A program made the translations under genes and the position numbers. This document shows, piece after piece, positions 23,431 to 35,414 of a stretch of DNA of 64,000 nt. The stretch is from Panorpa germanica. Its lineage: Eukaryota; Arthropoda; Insecta; Mecoptera; Panorpidae. The notes under the pieces were generated by a model. It did not search any database and was not told where the DNA came from. It saw only the letters and a list, made by a program, of their open reading frames with translations. Position 1 is the first letter of the stretch. Every line of letters starts with the position of its first letter. The stretch is from positions 18,486,759 to 18,550,758 of the forward strand of contig OY783204.1 of NCBI GenBank assembly GCA_963678705.1. Reading direction: 5' to 3'.

Positions 23431-23900
23431 CATCATGGATGAGGGAAAAGAGAAAAAGAGAGGTGAAAGTAGGGGACAGGAAAATATGCGTGGAAGCCGA
23501 GGGATGGGTGTAGAAGGAATGGATTTAGAAAAGGAGATGATTCAGAGAACAGAGGCTTAAACAAAAGAGGAGTAACTAAATAATATGAGCAACCTGGAGT
23601 GAAAAAGAGTGACGAATCAGTTAGATGAGGAGGAGTGGAGGGTATGAAAGGAAAGAAAGAAGGAAGCAGAGAAGGTAAGTCTCTGTATTAAGTGTTACAC
23701 GGGGTACTGGTGCTGGAGGAAGAATATCTGGAGCACATGAAGAGGGGAATTTAAGGGGAAAAAGAAAAATGCAAGAAATTACATGAGGAGAGAGGTAGAG
23801 AAGAAAAGGAGAGGTAAAGAAGCTATGACTCTACAGGTGGATGGCAAAACTAGAAGTTTAGGTTCAGGAAATTGTTTTATTTGAGATGTGATTAATTTTA
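23431..23900 (+). pseudogene. Degenerate purine-rich LINE ORF2 C-terminus, possible
   Basis: This A/G-rich block on the + strand translates in broken frames to Glu/Lys/Arg-rich protein. It includes, near 23700-23750, a run (LVLEEEYLEHM) resembling the ETLEHL of the cysteine motif seen in the LINE copies at 24190, 37000 and 51500. Every frame has stops. Confidence 0.4.
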
Positions 23901-23939
23901 AGAAGAATGAAATAGCAGAACTGCAAATGAGAATTAAAT

Positions 23940-24740
23940 GATATATCAATATTTTTTTATTTTAATGTTTTTGCCATTCATCCGCTTAAATCATTAACTT
24001 ACATTCAATTGTGCTTAATTACATTTTGTGATCCTTATTTTATCTACCCATTCTCACTTCTTCCAAAAAGTAAAAAGGAAAATATAAACAAAACAGATAA
24101 ATTTAAACCTCTCTGCTTCTCTCTACCTGCTACTCTCTCTCCTGTTTCTACTCTGCCCTTCCTTCTCTTTCCTCGGTCCTTGTCTCTATCTACGCCATCA
24201 TCCGCTTCTCTTCATTACCTCCCATTAATAACTGCACAATCTTCTTTTCACTTTTTACTCTTTTCTCACATGAATACTTAATGTGTTTCAGCATTTCTAG
24301 TTCTCTCTGGCACATCTTGCACACCTTTTCCTGTCTATTTTTCCAGTATCTGTTGCCTTTATCTTCGTTTCTCAATCTAAATGCTGCAATGTTCCTTGTC
24401 TCTTTTCGTCGTATGAATTGCGATATCTCTCTCTATCAAATCCTCTTGTATCTTTCATTATATTTGCTATTATCAATTTTTTCCATTCTTTCCTGCTGCT
24501 GTATCTCTCTGTCTCTGCTCCTTAACTCCTTTTCTACATTTGTGCCTTTTTCTCTCTCTCTTTTCTATCACCATTCCGTTCCTCTCAAAGGATTCCTTAT
24601 TACTTTCCGTTCCACTTCTTCCACCCTCCTTTCTACTTACCTCCCATGTTTTGCTTAGGATCTCGTTTTCAGCATTTCTTGCTTTTTCCTCGAATCTAAT
24701 TACACACCTGTTATATCCTGGATATATTTAAAGCTAGAAG
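23940..24740 (-). pseudogene. LINE ORF2 C-terminal fragment and 3' tail (R1-like type, copy 1)
   Basis: Read on the - strand this runs from a Glu/Arg-rich region (about 24740-24400) to FRLRNEDKGNRYW, then CKMC...ETL-like...C (24375-24190), and a 3' tail ending near 23960. The same tail motif (CACAATGATATGTAATTTAA then GGCGGA.GA) closes the copies at 38770, 51438 and 52680. The RFR.GNEE....YW....C..C pattern is a C-terminal signature of R1-like endonuclease/reverse-transcriptase proteins in insects. The copy is frameshifted and truncated. Confidence 0.65.
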
Positions 24741-26190
24741 AGTATGATTTTCACATGAGTATACTAATAAATCTGCAAAGTATTACGTGTAGGTTTAAGT
24801 TCCCAAAGCACTTATCTACTGATAAGTCAAGTGTTCTAGTCAGTCTATTTATTTCATATGTGCGAGCTGATTTATGTAAACATTCCCAGCTAATTGTGTT
24901 GGCCTGTATCTTTTAAATCAACCCTTGGAACTTTAGATAACAAACCCTAGATGTAACAAGTCAGGATATGTTTTGTCTCACACACTAAAGTTACCTATAA
25001 GAGAATCTTGTACTGAAGATCATTCACAGTCTATCCTTCAAACTATTAACACTGAATAATCGATAGACTAATTGTTGGTTACATTACTTTTTATAACTTA
25101 ATGTGAATCACTAATTCTAGTAGAACTTTTATATATCAATAAAGTTAAAGTATATTAATAATATTTGTTTTATTATCCTGCAATAGAAAACTAAACTAAC
25201 TTACAAGCTCTAAACGAAATACCAAACTTTAAGAAAATTCAATAAGTCTGTTCGGCAAAACCTAACACACCTTACTACTATGATTTTTTATGTGTAATAC
25301 GTGTATATTTATGTATTATTTAACGTAATATTTTTTACCTAACATGTTTAATGATATATATATTATAGATATATGTATGTAACTGTATTTAGCGGGTTTG
25401 TCTTGGTTATATCCAAAGCTTGCAATTATATATGGAATATTACGAAAGTTTTACATTTTCAATGGCACACCAAATTGTCACTGCAGACCCTAAGGTACAA
25501 AAGTATTTTTTTACCTTTAAAAATATTTTCTTTTTCATAAAATATGATAAAATAAAACATAGAATTTTTTTCCATTATTTCACCCTTAGAAAAAGACAAA
25601 ATTTAATTATGTGAATAGGTGAATAAAAAACTATCCGTAAACAAGAGAGGTACATGAATTTTTGATACGGGAATAACGATACTTGATACGTCTATTTGAT
25701 TTCCATTTTCATTCCCCATGCACTAGAGGAGCTACAAGTTGTTTGGTTGTTTGTTGGTGCTCGTATTCGTATATATCTCTCCGCCGCGCCATGGAGACGA
25801 GGGCCTTCAGAGCTTTCAGAGCTTTCAGAGCTTATTCAGTTTACTAAGTCTTCTCATATTTCAGTAAAGCCGTGTTTGGGCATACACATAGTTGTATTAT
25901 GACGTAGGTGGTCTTCTATGGCGTGTACTGTGTATGTTCTGCGCTCTGCATGACCGTTCTGAAGGATCTGTGAGTACACAGATGCGGGTCGGTATATTTC
26001 CCTGAAGAAATAACTTATACAGACAGAAGTGCCGGCACAGTGGTACACACAACACCAAAAGTTTGTTCATATTTTTTTTCTTAGTATTCTTGGTATAGGA
26101 AAATGAGATTGGTGTTAAAAAATAACTTGCTAAATACAAAGGTATTATTTTCTAGATACTCAGTAATTTCTTTATCTTTAAAAAGGTTTA
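24741..26190. other. No gene seen; small GC-richer island near 25750-26060
   Basis: The sequence is AT-rich, with one more balanced patch at 25750-26060 that holds three copies of AGAGCTTTC (25805-25830) and CCGCCGCGCCATGG. It may be a promoter or an untranslated exon. No frame is convincing on either strand. Confidence 0.35.
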
Positions 26191-26193
26191 TAA

Positions 26194-26515
26194 GGCCGTC
26201 TGCACACGGATCGACTGATTGGAAACTAGTCGCGCAACGTTTCCAACGAAAACGAAAAACGAGCCATGTCGAGCCGTGTTTCGTGACTCTATAGAATTTT
26301 TAACAATAGTATAACAGTGTATATTATATAATAGTATATAATAGTATCAAAAGCATGCAACGTAATTGACCTGCGACCAAGGAACATAGTCGCTCAAAAC
26401 GTGCTCAAACCAATATCAAATCAGTTTAGTTTCGTTCGTGCCGTGTGTGTTCTCTCACTCGTATACACGCGCGTTCTTGCAGTTGCATTGTCAGTCGACC
26501 CATGTGCGGACGGCC
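26194..26515. mobile_element. PIF/Harbinger-like MITE with TAA target duplication
   Basis: The inverted ends are GGCCGTCTGCACACGGATCG on the left and GGCCGTCCGCACATGGGTCG as the reverse complement of the right. They lie between direct TAA repeats (26191-26193 and 26516-26518). TWA trinucleotide duplications are typical of PIF/Harbinger. At 322 bp it has no transposase. Confidence 0.8.
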
Positions 26516-26959
26516 TAAGGATTATTTAATGTTAGAAAAGGTGTTTTTAAAGTTTCAAGACTAACCACAACCGCACTGACAGCACCGATCTATATTTATA
26601 TATACATACTAACCCAAACATGTATGGTGAAAAAAGTGGTAAACCTCGGAATGAAATATAATAAGCTAATAACTTGTATATAATATTTATTTTGACATTT
26701 TATAAGTTAGCTCAAAAATCTCATAGAAACTTGTCTTCAAATGCAAGTCTTGATTTTCAAGATCAAACTGTAGATATCTTGCTTCCTTTTGACATGCCTT
26801 AAATGACATTTAGAGATATTAGTAAAGTTGCGAAGCATAGATTTCTCTACGAATTTGATCCGTCTTCTGGGTTGCCGACATAGTCAGGTCATATCCTCTT
26901 ACACTCACCTATCCTTAGGTCCGGGTTCTCGAACGGAATACGGAGACGTGTGTAGACGT

Positions 26960-27600
26960 TCTATTATTTATATTATATTAAGTGTGTGCCTTTCGGCTTT
27001 ACAATCTACATTATTATATTTCTTAATTCATTTCATATAAATTCAAAGTTAAAACTAAACTTAAACTATTCTAGACTATTACTACTTCGAATAATACTTT
27101 CTGTTTCTTCTTTTCTTGATCCTCTCTCATCATGTCCCCTACTCTTCCTTTATTCACATCGTTTCCTGCTACTCCTTCCTTATTGCCTGTATCTTCATCT
27201 ATCACCTCTTGCCTTCCTTGTCTCCTCCCGACAAACCCTCTATTATCTTTTCCCTATCCTTCCTGCCTTCTCTCTTCGTTTTCACTTCTCCACTTATGTC
27301 TGTTACAGGCATAGGCGCTCTATCTTTACTATTTCCTCTTGACTCTCTTACTTTACTATTTCTTCTTAACTCTCTTCCTTTACTATTTTATTATTGTCTC
27401 TATCTCCCTCATCCACCTCTTGCCCTTATCTCCTTTCCGCAAATCCTCTATTTTTCTGGACTGAAGTTTAACTGTTTCCTAGCTACTTCTTTCTTTCTCC
27501 TGCTTCCCTTCACTGCCTCTTTTAGTACTTCCTCTCTCTTCATGTTTCTTATGCAACCCAGCTACGAGCTTATTTATTGTCCTATGTAGACGTTTTATAA
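26960..27600 (-). pseudogene. Pyrimidine-rich block, probable degenerate LINE C-terminus on - strand
   Basis: The + strand is C/T-rich and yields long Ser/Leu/Phe frames, which are shadows. The - strand reads Lys/Arg/Glu-rich with several stops, like the other R1-like C-termini here. The flank ACTTAAACTATTCTAGA.T is shared with 46020-46060. Assignment rests on composition and that shared flank. Confidence 0.4.
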
Positions 27601-28171
27601 TTCTAGTAATCCAAAAAAGGTTTTTTGAGTAGTAGGAACAATAAGGAACAAGTCTTAAAGTATTATATAACAGGCAAATTTGTTTATTTATTATTTACAG
27701 GTATTATCGTACCTGTGTTAAGCGAGTATTGAGATCAAACTTACACTAAAGATATAACAAATGTGTCTTGAGTTTTTCCCTTCAATAAGGAACGTATACG
27801 AGTACGCAGACTTTGTCGAGAAAGAGAGACGGCATCATCATATTTACAATTAAACAAATAGAGACACCTATCTATTATTTCATGGTATACAAATACATTA
27901 TAATAATCCGTTTTTAACACCAGACGCTGTTGTAATTACTTGTATCTTTCACTTTCTACGAAAATGCACCTAATATTACAATGGGATGATAAAAGAACAG
28001 AATAATTATCATGTATCATTTTAACAAAACGCTACAAGAGAATTGGTATCTAGGTTATCTTCTCCCTCTTCCTGTAGTCTTATACAAATCTACATTACTG
28101 CTAAAACTACTAACATTTATTTCAAGTTTAGTTCTATTTCAAATTATCGTAAATTGAGAGAACTGATGATA
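27601..28171. other. No gene seen
   Basis: This is AT-rich sequence up to the hAT element. I recognise nothing in it on either strand. Confidence 0.4.
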
Positions 28172-28179
28172 CTTTAGAT

Positions 28180-29289
28180 CAGCGGTTCTCAAACTTTTTA
28201 CTTAGAGCCCCCCTGCATAATCCAGCTGTAAGCCGGGCCCCCCTACATGTTAACATACTATATATTATAAGGAAGTCGCATTTGACATTATACAATCAAT
28301 TTGTTTTTAGTTAAGTTTTGCACATTCTATGCATACTCTAATGGGGCAATAGGTTTAATCGTAATCAAGCAACAAATTCTATACAAAGAATTACAATTTA
28401 TTTAATTATTTTAGCTACTATAGTACATAATTGTTATTTGTAAGTCAAAGCAATAATAATAAAAAGAGCTTCAGTGTGAAGGATGTGCTTGTTTTTTTTC
28501 TGCGCATAGTTTCTTGAAATGCGGTGTCAGTTCTGATAACGCTATTCTGAATTCCTTGGTCGCATCCAGTCTTGAGCGATATTTACTCTCCATGGCAGCT
28601 AGAGCAGAAAACTCAGTTTCACAAGAATAAGTGGTGGCGAATGGAGTGAGTATTTTCAATGCCCTTTCACTCAAAATTGGGTGTTCCTTTTGTACACCAA
28701 TCCAGAAGCATGTGAGAGAAGATTCTTTAAACTTCATTTCAAGTCCAGTGTCACCTTGGAGGTCAATGGGATTTTCTTTTTCCTTCATGTTGAGGGAGCA
28801 CTCATCAACTGATGGTTTGAACGGGTTTTGAATCCATGCCAAACCATCCAAGTTCTCATTAAAATATTTTTCAAAACGAGATTTGAGGATTTCTACGTGT
28901 TTAAGAAAGCATTTCTTTGCATTGGTTGAAATAGTTTTGAGATCCATTTCTTCAATCATAATTTTAAGATTAGAAAATAGCTCCAAATTGTCACTTTACA
29001 GACCGCCCTCGTACAAACTTAGCTTCATTACAAAGCTTTTCACCTTTTCAGTCCATTGCAGCAGGTTTGCATCTTTTTCTGTATTTTCTGATAAACTAAA
29101 AAGTATAAAATGTTCGGCACTCTTACGACTTTGACTAAAAATTATACACTTGTTGTAATTTTAAAAATAAAAAGTTTGCTTTATTATTTTGTAAGTAAAT
29201 TTAATTAATTTTTCAACCAAGCTTTGGGCCCCCCTGAGCCATCATTGCGCCCCCCTTGGGGGTCGCGCCCCACACTTTGAGAACCGCTG
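28180..29289 (-). mobile_element. hAT element with perfect 8-bp target duplication, internally deleted
   Basis: The ends CAGCGGTTCTCAAACTTTTT and its inverse (GCAGCGGTTCTCAAAGTGTG on the other strand) are the classic hAT (Buster/Charlie-like) termini. The target duplication CTTTAGAT is perfect (28172-28179 and 29290-29297). Only 1.1 kb remains; inside, on the - strand, is the end of a hAT transposase. Confidence 0.9.
28471..28986 (-). pseudogene. hAT transposase C-terminal fragment (ZBED5-like)
   Basis: A 171-codon frame ends in LTPFATTYSCETEFSAL followed by SKYRSRLD. This is the hAT C-terminal dimerisation motif, with the (Y)xCExxFSAL core. Its nearest look-alikes are the transposases that gave rise to ZBED5/FAM200-type vertebrate genes. 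The BED zinc finger and the catalytic acidic residues are absent; a normal protein is about 600 residues. Upstream sequence (28987-29135) continues the homology in broken frames. It cannot catalyse transposition, though the fragment itself has no stop. Confidence 0.8.
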
Positions 29290-29297
29290 CTTTAGAT

Positions 29298-29734
29298 AAC
29301 AATGTTGATTACTACCATATTGCTCAATCTACGCCTGATTTATAAGCAACCTGTCTAACACGTAGTATTCGTATCAAATTTACATCTATTGAAGACTATC
29401 TATTAGTATTCAAGACTATACCTACGAATGTGCTACATGCAGGTGTATATGTAAATATATATACATAATCACAGATATCTTAATATATGTACGCTGTGAA
29501 TATAATATCTAAGTATATAGCTGCATATTAAAACTGCTAATGATTTTGACTCTAATGAGTTGGCACTCAATATTTCTGCTTCATTCTAAATTATTTGTAA
29601 GTATACATTGCATATTTATCAACATATTAAATTAAATAACATTCGGTATTATTTGTCATGAAACATAATTAAATTTATTTAAACTAAGACCAATAATTTG
29701 CTGTTCCAAAATTCAACCTACATTTAATTTTCGC
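29298..29734. other. No gene seen
   Basis: This AT-rich stretch lies between the hAT element and the next MITE. Nothing is recognised. Confidence 0.4.
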
Positions 29735-30321
29735 TTAAGGATTATATACAGTTAGCATTTTAAAAAAATCGATTTCTTTTTAATTTAATTTTCGTAATGT
29801 ACATATATTTAAATACACACACACAGAAAATTTCAAGTCAATCTGAACCGATTACTCTCAAATTTTAACACAAGCTTTTTAAGTATATTTTTTAGTAATT
29901 AATCGAAGGTTTTTTCTCACCGATAAATATTATTGTTATAAACAATTTAAGGCCAAAATGTTGGTCAAAAATCTTTTCTTTTTTTTGAGGAGCCGCCATT
30001 TTGTCAAAAGAAATTATTTTGCTTATTCCTTAGATTAATTACTAGATTATACATTACTTTAACGAAATCCGTTTGATTTTTCATTTTAAATGATCCAGTC
30101 CAGTGATATCGTTGTCACCTTTGCAAGATGCATTTTTTGAGAGGAGCTCCTGGAGACCAGCTATAGCAAGTTTCAAAATTATTATTCTTACAAATTCAAA
30201 AATGTTAAAATACAGTTAAAAGATACCATAGTTCGTGTACAAATTTTTATATTAATAAATTTAATAGTCTTCTCAGGAAAAATTCTTTTTTTGGTTCTCT
30301 TGACTGAATGTAACCCCTTAA
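29735..30321. mobile_element. TTAA-flanked MITE (copy 2)
   Basis: TTAA at 29735-29738 and at 30318-30321 enclose a relative of the 236-968 element. The right end reads GAATGTAACCCC before TTAA. The left end is decayed (GGATTATATACAG), but the internal AAAAAAATCGATTT and AAGTC.ATC.GAA blocks match copy 1. Confidence 0.62.
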
Positions 30322-30605
30322 GATTATTCTTGGTTGGCATCTACCAATGTTTAAGTAAAAAGTTCTTATATATGCGTAGCTTAATAAAATTTCAGATATA
30401 TCTCATATATTGATCTGACACTCCTGCTGTGCCGAACTCGGACATGTAGTCCACAAACAACAAATTTAATCAAAATACTATTCACGTTGCATAATACACG
30501 AAAATTTGTTTCATAAATTGAAATGACGCGATTCCGAATAACGTGTAGAACTTTCATGGTAGATTATGAAGAAAGTGTCCGCGCATATCGATCGTCGTTA
30601 GTTGG

Positions 30606-30889
30606 TATAAAACGCCGCGCTCACCCTGTGTCTCACATTACTCACAGGGGGTCCAGTGGATCAGCACACGTCGGTGATCGTCAACACAAACCCAAACACT
30701 AACACAAAACATCCAAACCAGTCAAAGCAATATCTCTGTACAGAGATATCATTTAAAATCAAATATTTTCAAGTGATGTGTTATACTTCTAATGAACTTG
30801 TTTTAAATTGTCGTCAATTTTAAAGAAAGAGTGAAAACTAGGATCGTTTTTGACGCGTGGAGGAGCTTTTCATGGTAGAGGACTAAATT
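30606..30889 (+). promoter_or_regulatory. TATA/initiator core promoter and non-coding first exon (putative)
   Basis: TATAAAA at 30606-30612 is followed 29 bases on by an initiator-like TCACAT (A at 30635). The next 255 bases have only very short reading frames and end at a strong donor, AAATT|GTAAGTAG (30890). This reads as a spliced 5' untranslated exon on the + strand. The partner exon is not known. The secreted-precursor gene at 63423, whose first coding exon opens with an acceptor and a short leader before ATG, is one candidate, implying a 32.5-kb intron. Confidence 0.55.
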
Positions 30890-30890
30890 G

Positions 30891-32329
30891 TAAGTAGATT
30901 TTGTTTATAAGTACCGATAAATATATATCAGGGTGGAATTTGTATATCGTAAAAATACAACAACGCATAAAACTGTGGATCAGGTATAACATTATACAGA
31001 AGTATATACTCAAATTTATTATTTATGTAACCAATATAATACACCTAGTATTTTATTTGTGTTCGAGTTATTACTTTATTATACTACGGCTTAGAATATA
31101 ATACGGCATGTCAAAGTTATGGTTCATTTTCTCTGCTTTTGCTTTAGGTACCCGTGAAACAAAATTACACGTCATAAAGTTTTATTTAACATGAAAATTT
31201 ACCTTTTATATAAAAATGTATAGGTTTGTATGAGGTCTCATTATATAAATTAAATTATCAATATTATTATTAATTAAAAATAAATAAAACTTTTTGTTTA
31301 AGATTACAGGCTAAACACAAAATGTAAACTCATGTATTCTATAACGTAATATTTTCTACTTAACGTTACGATTTGTTATTTACACTTGCTAGAATGCCAC
31401 AAGCTAATTGCTAGGTTCATTGTCTACTTCTACAGAAATTGTCTCGCAGTACAAAATTCACATTTACAAGCTTACTACAAACTAACTGAGGTGTTACATT
31501 GCGTTACATTTTCTACATAAAATAATTCTGCTACATAGTCATTAAATTAAATTTTAAAAAGCATTAAAAATCTTTACTAAACATGTAAATGTATTTATAT
31601 TACATAATAATAGTTACCATTTAATAATTTTGTTTAAGAGAACTCCCAAAAAAAATCACTTTTATTAAATAATGTCCTTTATACGTAGAAAAAGTTTTAA
31701 TACTCCTGCGGCACTAAATTTTTAGTTTAAGTTTGCATTTTTAACATACGAACCCAACACCAACCTATGTTGAAACGGTTGTTTTATGATAAAACAATGG
31801 TAATTTTCTTACGATTGTTTTGAAAAACTTAGAATTATTTACTGAGAATATGACAAATATTGTCCAGTAAAGAAAATTATAGCAACCGGTTTTTTTTATA
31901 AAACATGTTGAAAGTGAGGTACTTTTGATCGTCTTCGACTTTCTTCACGTAACCTAGTGACTAGAAGATCGCAATGCGACGGGACATGGCGAAAGAGAGC
32001 ACTGTGCATCAACTATTTTTTTACTGTGCACATAGGTTTGTAGGTTGAGGACGATTGCTCTTGGAAACATCCTTAAAAAGCTCTCTTGACTTCAGAAAAC
32101 ATAAACTCATGTCGAAAGGATACTCTGTTATTTAATCTTACATTATATTAACCTAAACATGTGTATATATAAGTTTTATATGTTAAATAAACGTAATATA
32201 TACGTAACGGGTATAGCAAATGTACTAATATATTAGTTTAATATTTTAATTGTGCTTTATATTTTAATGCAGTTGTGATAATTATACAATTTAACATTAA
32301 AATATCTTTCAAATATAAATATCAGTCTT
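30891..32329. other. No gene seen
   Basis: AT-rich sequence with no convincing frame. If the upstream promoter is real, this is intron. Confidence 0.4.
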
Positions 32330-32412
32330 GTTGTCGGAATATAAAGTATAAGAAAAAGCAGAACACTGTTAGGGGCGATAAAAGGCTACGTGCCTAGGAA
32401 GCCCGAGAAACC
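32330..32412 (+). mobile_element. LINE 3' tail (relative of 15476 and 36516 copies)
   Basis: GTTGTCGGAATATAAAGTAT through GGCTACGTGCCTAGGAAGCC, then an A-rich tail, matches the 3' ends of the other two copies. It is a strongly 5'-truncated insertion only 55 bp before the coding-like exon at 32468. Confidence 0.75.
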
Positions 32413-32467
32413 ATAATAAAAAAAGAAATAAGCTTTTTTCGATAGCCATTTTCTTTTTTAAAACAAG

Positions 32468-32611
32468 CCGGAAACAACGCCAGGAACTGATCATCCTGTG
32501 ATAGAAGAAGTTGTTTATTTAGCAAGACAATTAGATTTTGTAGCCGACACTTCAGACCCACCAGGAAAACACATTACAATTGCAAGCTTTACGGGAGTTC
32601 ATCTTAATTAA
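32468..32611 (+). CDS. Orphan coding-like terminal exon, function unknown
   Basis: After a pyrimidine-rich run and AAACAAG, a 48-codon frame with balanced composition and no low-complexity bias runs to a TAA at 32609-32611. It encodes PETTPGTDHPVIEEVVYLAR and then LDFVADTSDPPGKHITIASF. It stands out from its surroundings, which are stop-ridden in all frames. It could be the last exon of a gene whose other exons are outside or unrecognised, or a retrocopy fragment. I do not recognise the protein family. Confidence 0.4.
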   Translation, partial: PETTPGTDHPVIEEVVYLARQLDFVADTSDPPGKHITIASFTGVHLN

Positions 32612-32879
32612 AAATGTATAGCTTCATAATGCTTTTAAGCGCTTTATATCTTTTAACCAAAACATTTTAAAAGATTTTATAGTTTCAATAATTCATAAAA
32701 TTAGTTCAATGAATAGTATTCCGAAAAAGGTCATTTTTTTATTTTAATAACATTCCAATACCGATCGAATAAATGGTGTAATAAGCAGACCTTTACAAAC
32801 CTAAAATAAAAATACACTCTCATAAAAAAAACTGTATACATTTTAGAACAGTTCTAAAGCATAGTTATCATGTATTAAA

Positions 32880-33075
32880 AAAAAATCAGATTCCAGTAAA
32901 TTAATTTTCATAATATATACAGTGGATTTTCATAGAATTATTTAACAAATTCAGACATAAATTCATCTTAAAAAATTCTTATCATCATAATAACCAGTTC
33001 TTAATTTTAATACACAATTGTCTATTAAATTTGTATTAAAAATTAAGAACATTTTCAAAAGTGTATAGATCATTT
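32880..33075 (+). repeat. Dispersed repeat, copy A (pair with 63045-63215)
   Basis: It shares, in order, GATTCCAGTAAATTAATTT-like sequence, GATTTTCATAGAATT, ATCTTAAAAAA, ATAACCAGTTCTTAATT and TTAAATTTGTATTAAAA with 63045-63215. Its class is unknown. Confidence 0.7.
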
Positions 33076-33082
33076 TAGATTG

Positions 33083-34090
33083 TAGCTAGGTATGGGCGAG
33101 TCGGTGCAGTGCACCGGGGCCCCCAAGCTTAGGGGGCCCCCGAACTTTTATAACTTATATTTATATTTTAACGGTTTCACAGTGAAGTAATACTCTTAGT
33201 AAATAGTTATTCCCGACAATGCATACAAAACTTTTATAACGAAAACATAAACAATAACAAAAATTCTAAATAGGAATGAATTTTTTTTATTGAGAGTGTA
33301 TTTCATACTCACTTGTGTACAAATTTATCGCTGAACATGAGGGAGGGGGGAAGCATGGACCAGGCAAGGGTCTAAGTCTATTACGTAATTCTCTGAGGCA
33401 GAAGTACGCATTCTAGAGTTGTTTATGTTGAGATTAAGCTGAAACAAAAGTAGCTGCAGGATTGTACTTAGAGTCTTAGAGCGTAATATCGCTAACAATA
33501 TACAGAAAAGGCAGATGTTTATTTCCTTTGGTCTACTATTAAAACATCATAATAATTGATCTGGATAAGATAGAAGGAGTGACATAAGTGCACATAATTT
33601 GGTGCAAAAAAGTATACCCGCTAGTGAAGAAAGTAGGATATTCCAGTCCGCGTGTTTGCCACCCTTGCCTTCGGATAGGGGTCAGTTTTACTCGCGGGTT
33701 GAAATGTTTTACTTTCTTCCCTCGGTGTGTAATATACTATTAATGTTTTATGTACAATAAATGTTTTACATACATACATGCATACATTTACATTTTTTGA
33801 TTTACTTCGTTTTATTAATTAATACCAATAATATAAATCCAAGTATACATTCCCAAACTCTTCACCTAGGCGATCACTAAAGCTCACACAAGACATACAT
33901 ACACATACATGTAGTAAGTAGTTTTACTGTGTAATGCAGTGTACGATAAAGAGCTGATGATAAACTAATAGCTTTGTACCTTTAAAGCATTTATATATAT
34001 TTATATCTGACTTGAAAAACCTAAACAGTTTAGTTAGGGGCCCAGATTTTTTGCACCGGGGCCCTTGGTTAGCACCTAGCTACGCCACTG
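33083..34090. mobile_element. hAT-like non-autonomous element, one end decayed
   Basis: The right end, reversed, reads CAGTGGCGTAGCTAGGTGCT, followed by a GGGGCCC / GCACCGGGGCCC motif. The left end begins TAGCTAGGTATGGGCGAGTC and reaches GCACCGGGGCCCCC, lacking only the terminal CAGTGGCG. CAGTGGCGTAGC termini are common in hAT elements. No 8-bp duplication is recognisable, and no transposase is inside. Confidence 0.6.
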
Positions 34091-35036
34091 CTTGCAACAA
34101 AGTAATTTCAATGTTCATTTTATGTAGTGTGTAAGATTCAACTTGATACCGTCTATTTTTACATTTCTATCTGGGTTAATAGGTTTCCTTTACGTAAAAT
34201 TTCACTAAATTTTTAAGTTAATATGTTTTAAGTTTACCAATAAATTACAAAACATTAAAAAAGCAATATACTTACAAGCAACTTTTAATGGAGTATCACA
34301 ATATTCAACCAGAATAGAAAACAACCCAGTTCGTTTCTGTATTTCATGTAATTAGTAGACTAATGAACCATACCCGTCATACCTATAGCAGAAAACCTGT
34401 AGCACGTAATAAATTATATTTAAATGATACAGCGTATTTTTCCGCACAAAGATAAAATAAAAAATAAGATGCCAACACAAGCACCATCTATCTACTACCA
34501 TTATAATTGCCACTTACGTATCAACTGAAGGAAAGCTCCCGACAGCCATGACCTTTGAAAGTATAGAAGCTTCCAAGAACTTTGTGCTTTTAACGATTAC
34601 TTATATCCATTTTTTGCTATCATTTTATCAATATTATTCCACATTTTATCATTCCCGTAATACAATAAAAGCTTTTTAGAAGCTGCAATAAATTATAAAA
34701 GCAACAAATTTAAGAAAGCTTTTTTTATTATCAAATATTTACTATAATATAACTTAAATGGAAATCATCATTAAAGGGAGCTTTTGTGTCTCCAAGGAAA
34801 AGCTTTTAGAATATTATATATATTAGAAAAAGATATAAGCTTATTTGTTCTGCGGATTAAGTAGTCTTATTGAAAGCTCTACCATAGAAATGACCTTACG
34901 GAATCTTGATAAAGCGTCCCTTTATCTTTTTTTATTGGTGAACTTAAACAATATTGACGAGTTACTCCATGTACGTTGATAAAGGCACCGGCATAAGTCA
35001 CATATACGGAGCTTCAACACCATAAACTAACAATTT
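34091..35036. other. No gene seen
   Basis: AT-rich, no convincing frame or repeat. Several AAAAGCTTTT and AAGCTTCC-type words recur, but without a periodic unit. Confidence 0.4.
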
Positions 35037-35414
35037 TAAGCAATGCTTTATTTTTGCAGAATATTGTCTATAAGGACTTTAATAACTAAAGGGACAAATA
35101 GACTTTTTTAATTGTTAATATCTCCTAACATATAAGGAGTTAGTAAAAAATAATTGGACATTTGAGGTTCTAGTAACCCACTTTCTAGTAACCCACAGCT
35201 GATGTAGTTCAATTAATGGGCTTGTGTCCTATGTCTTAATTTCTATAAAACTGTGCTATATATTGATAAAGTGGGTTACTAGAACCTCAAATGTTCAATT
35301 ATTTTTTACTAACTCCTTATATGTTAGGGGATATTAACAATTAAAAAGTCTATTTGTCCCTTTAGTTATTAAAGTCCTTATAGACAATATTCTGCAAAAA
35401 TAAAGCATTGCTTA
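35037..35414. repeat. Long near-perfect hairpin (about 148-bp arms, 83-bp loop)
   Basis: The left arm 35037-35184 and right arm 35268-35414 are reverse complements with only about three differences. The loop contains the family end TTAATGGGCTTGTGTCCTAT, and the arms carry the family core ACTAGAACCTCAAATG, so this is a foldback derivative of the AATGGGCTTGTG family. Arms this similar imply recent formation or gene conversion. Transcribed, it would give a long double-stranded RNA stem. Confidence 0.85.

Noticed and set aside
24009..24731. Three overlapping Ser/Leu-rich + strand frames
   Set aside because: Antisense shadows of the purine-rich LINE C-terminus on the - strand.
26986..27589. Hydrophobic Ser/Leu/Phe frames up to 157 codons
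   Set aside because: Product of a pyrimidine-rich strand; they overlap in different frames and resemble the shadows seen at other LINE copies.
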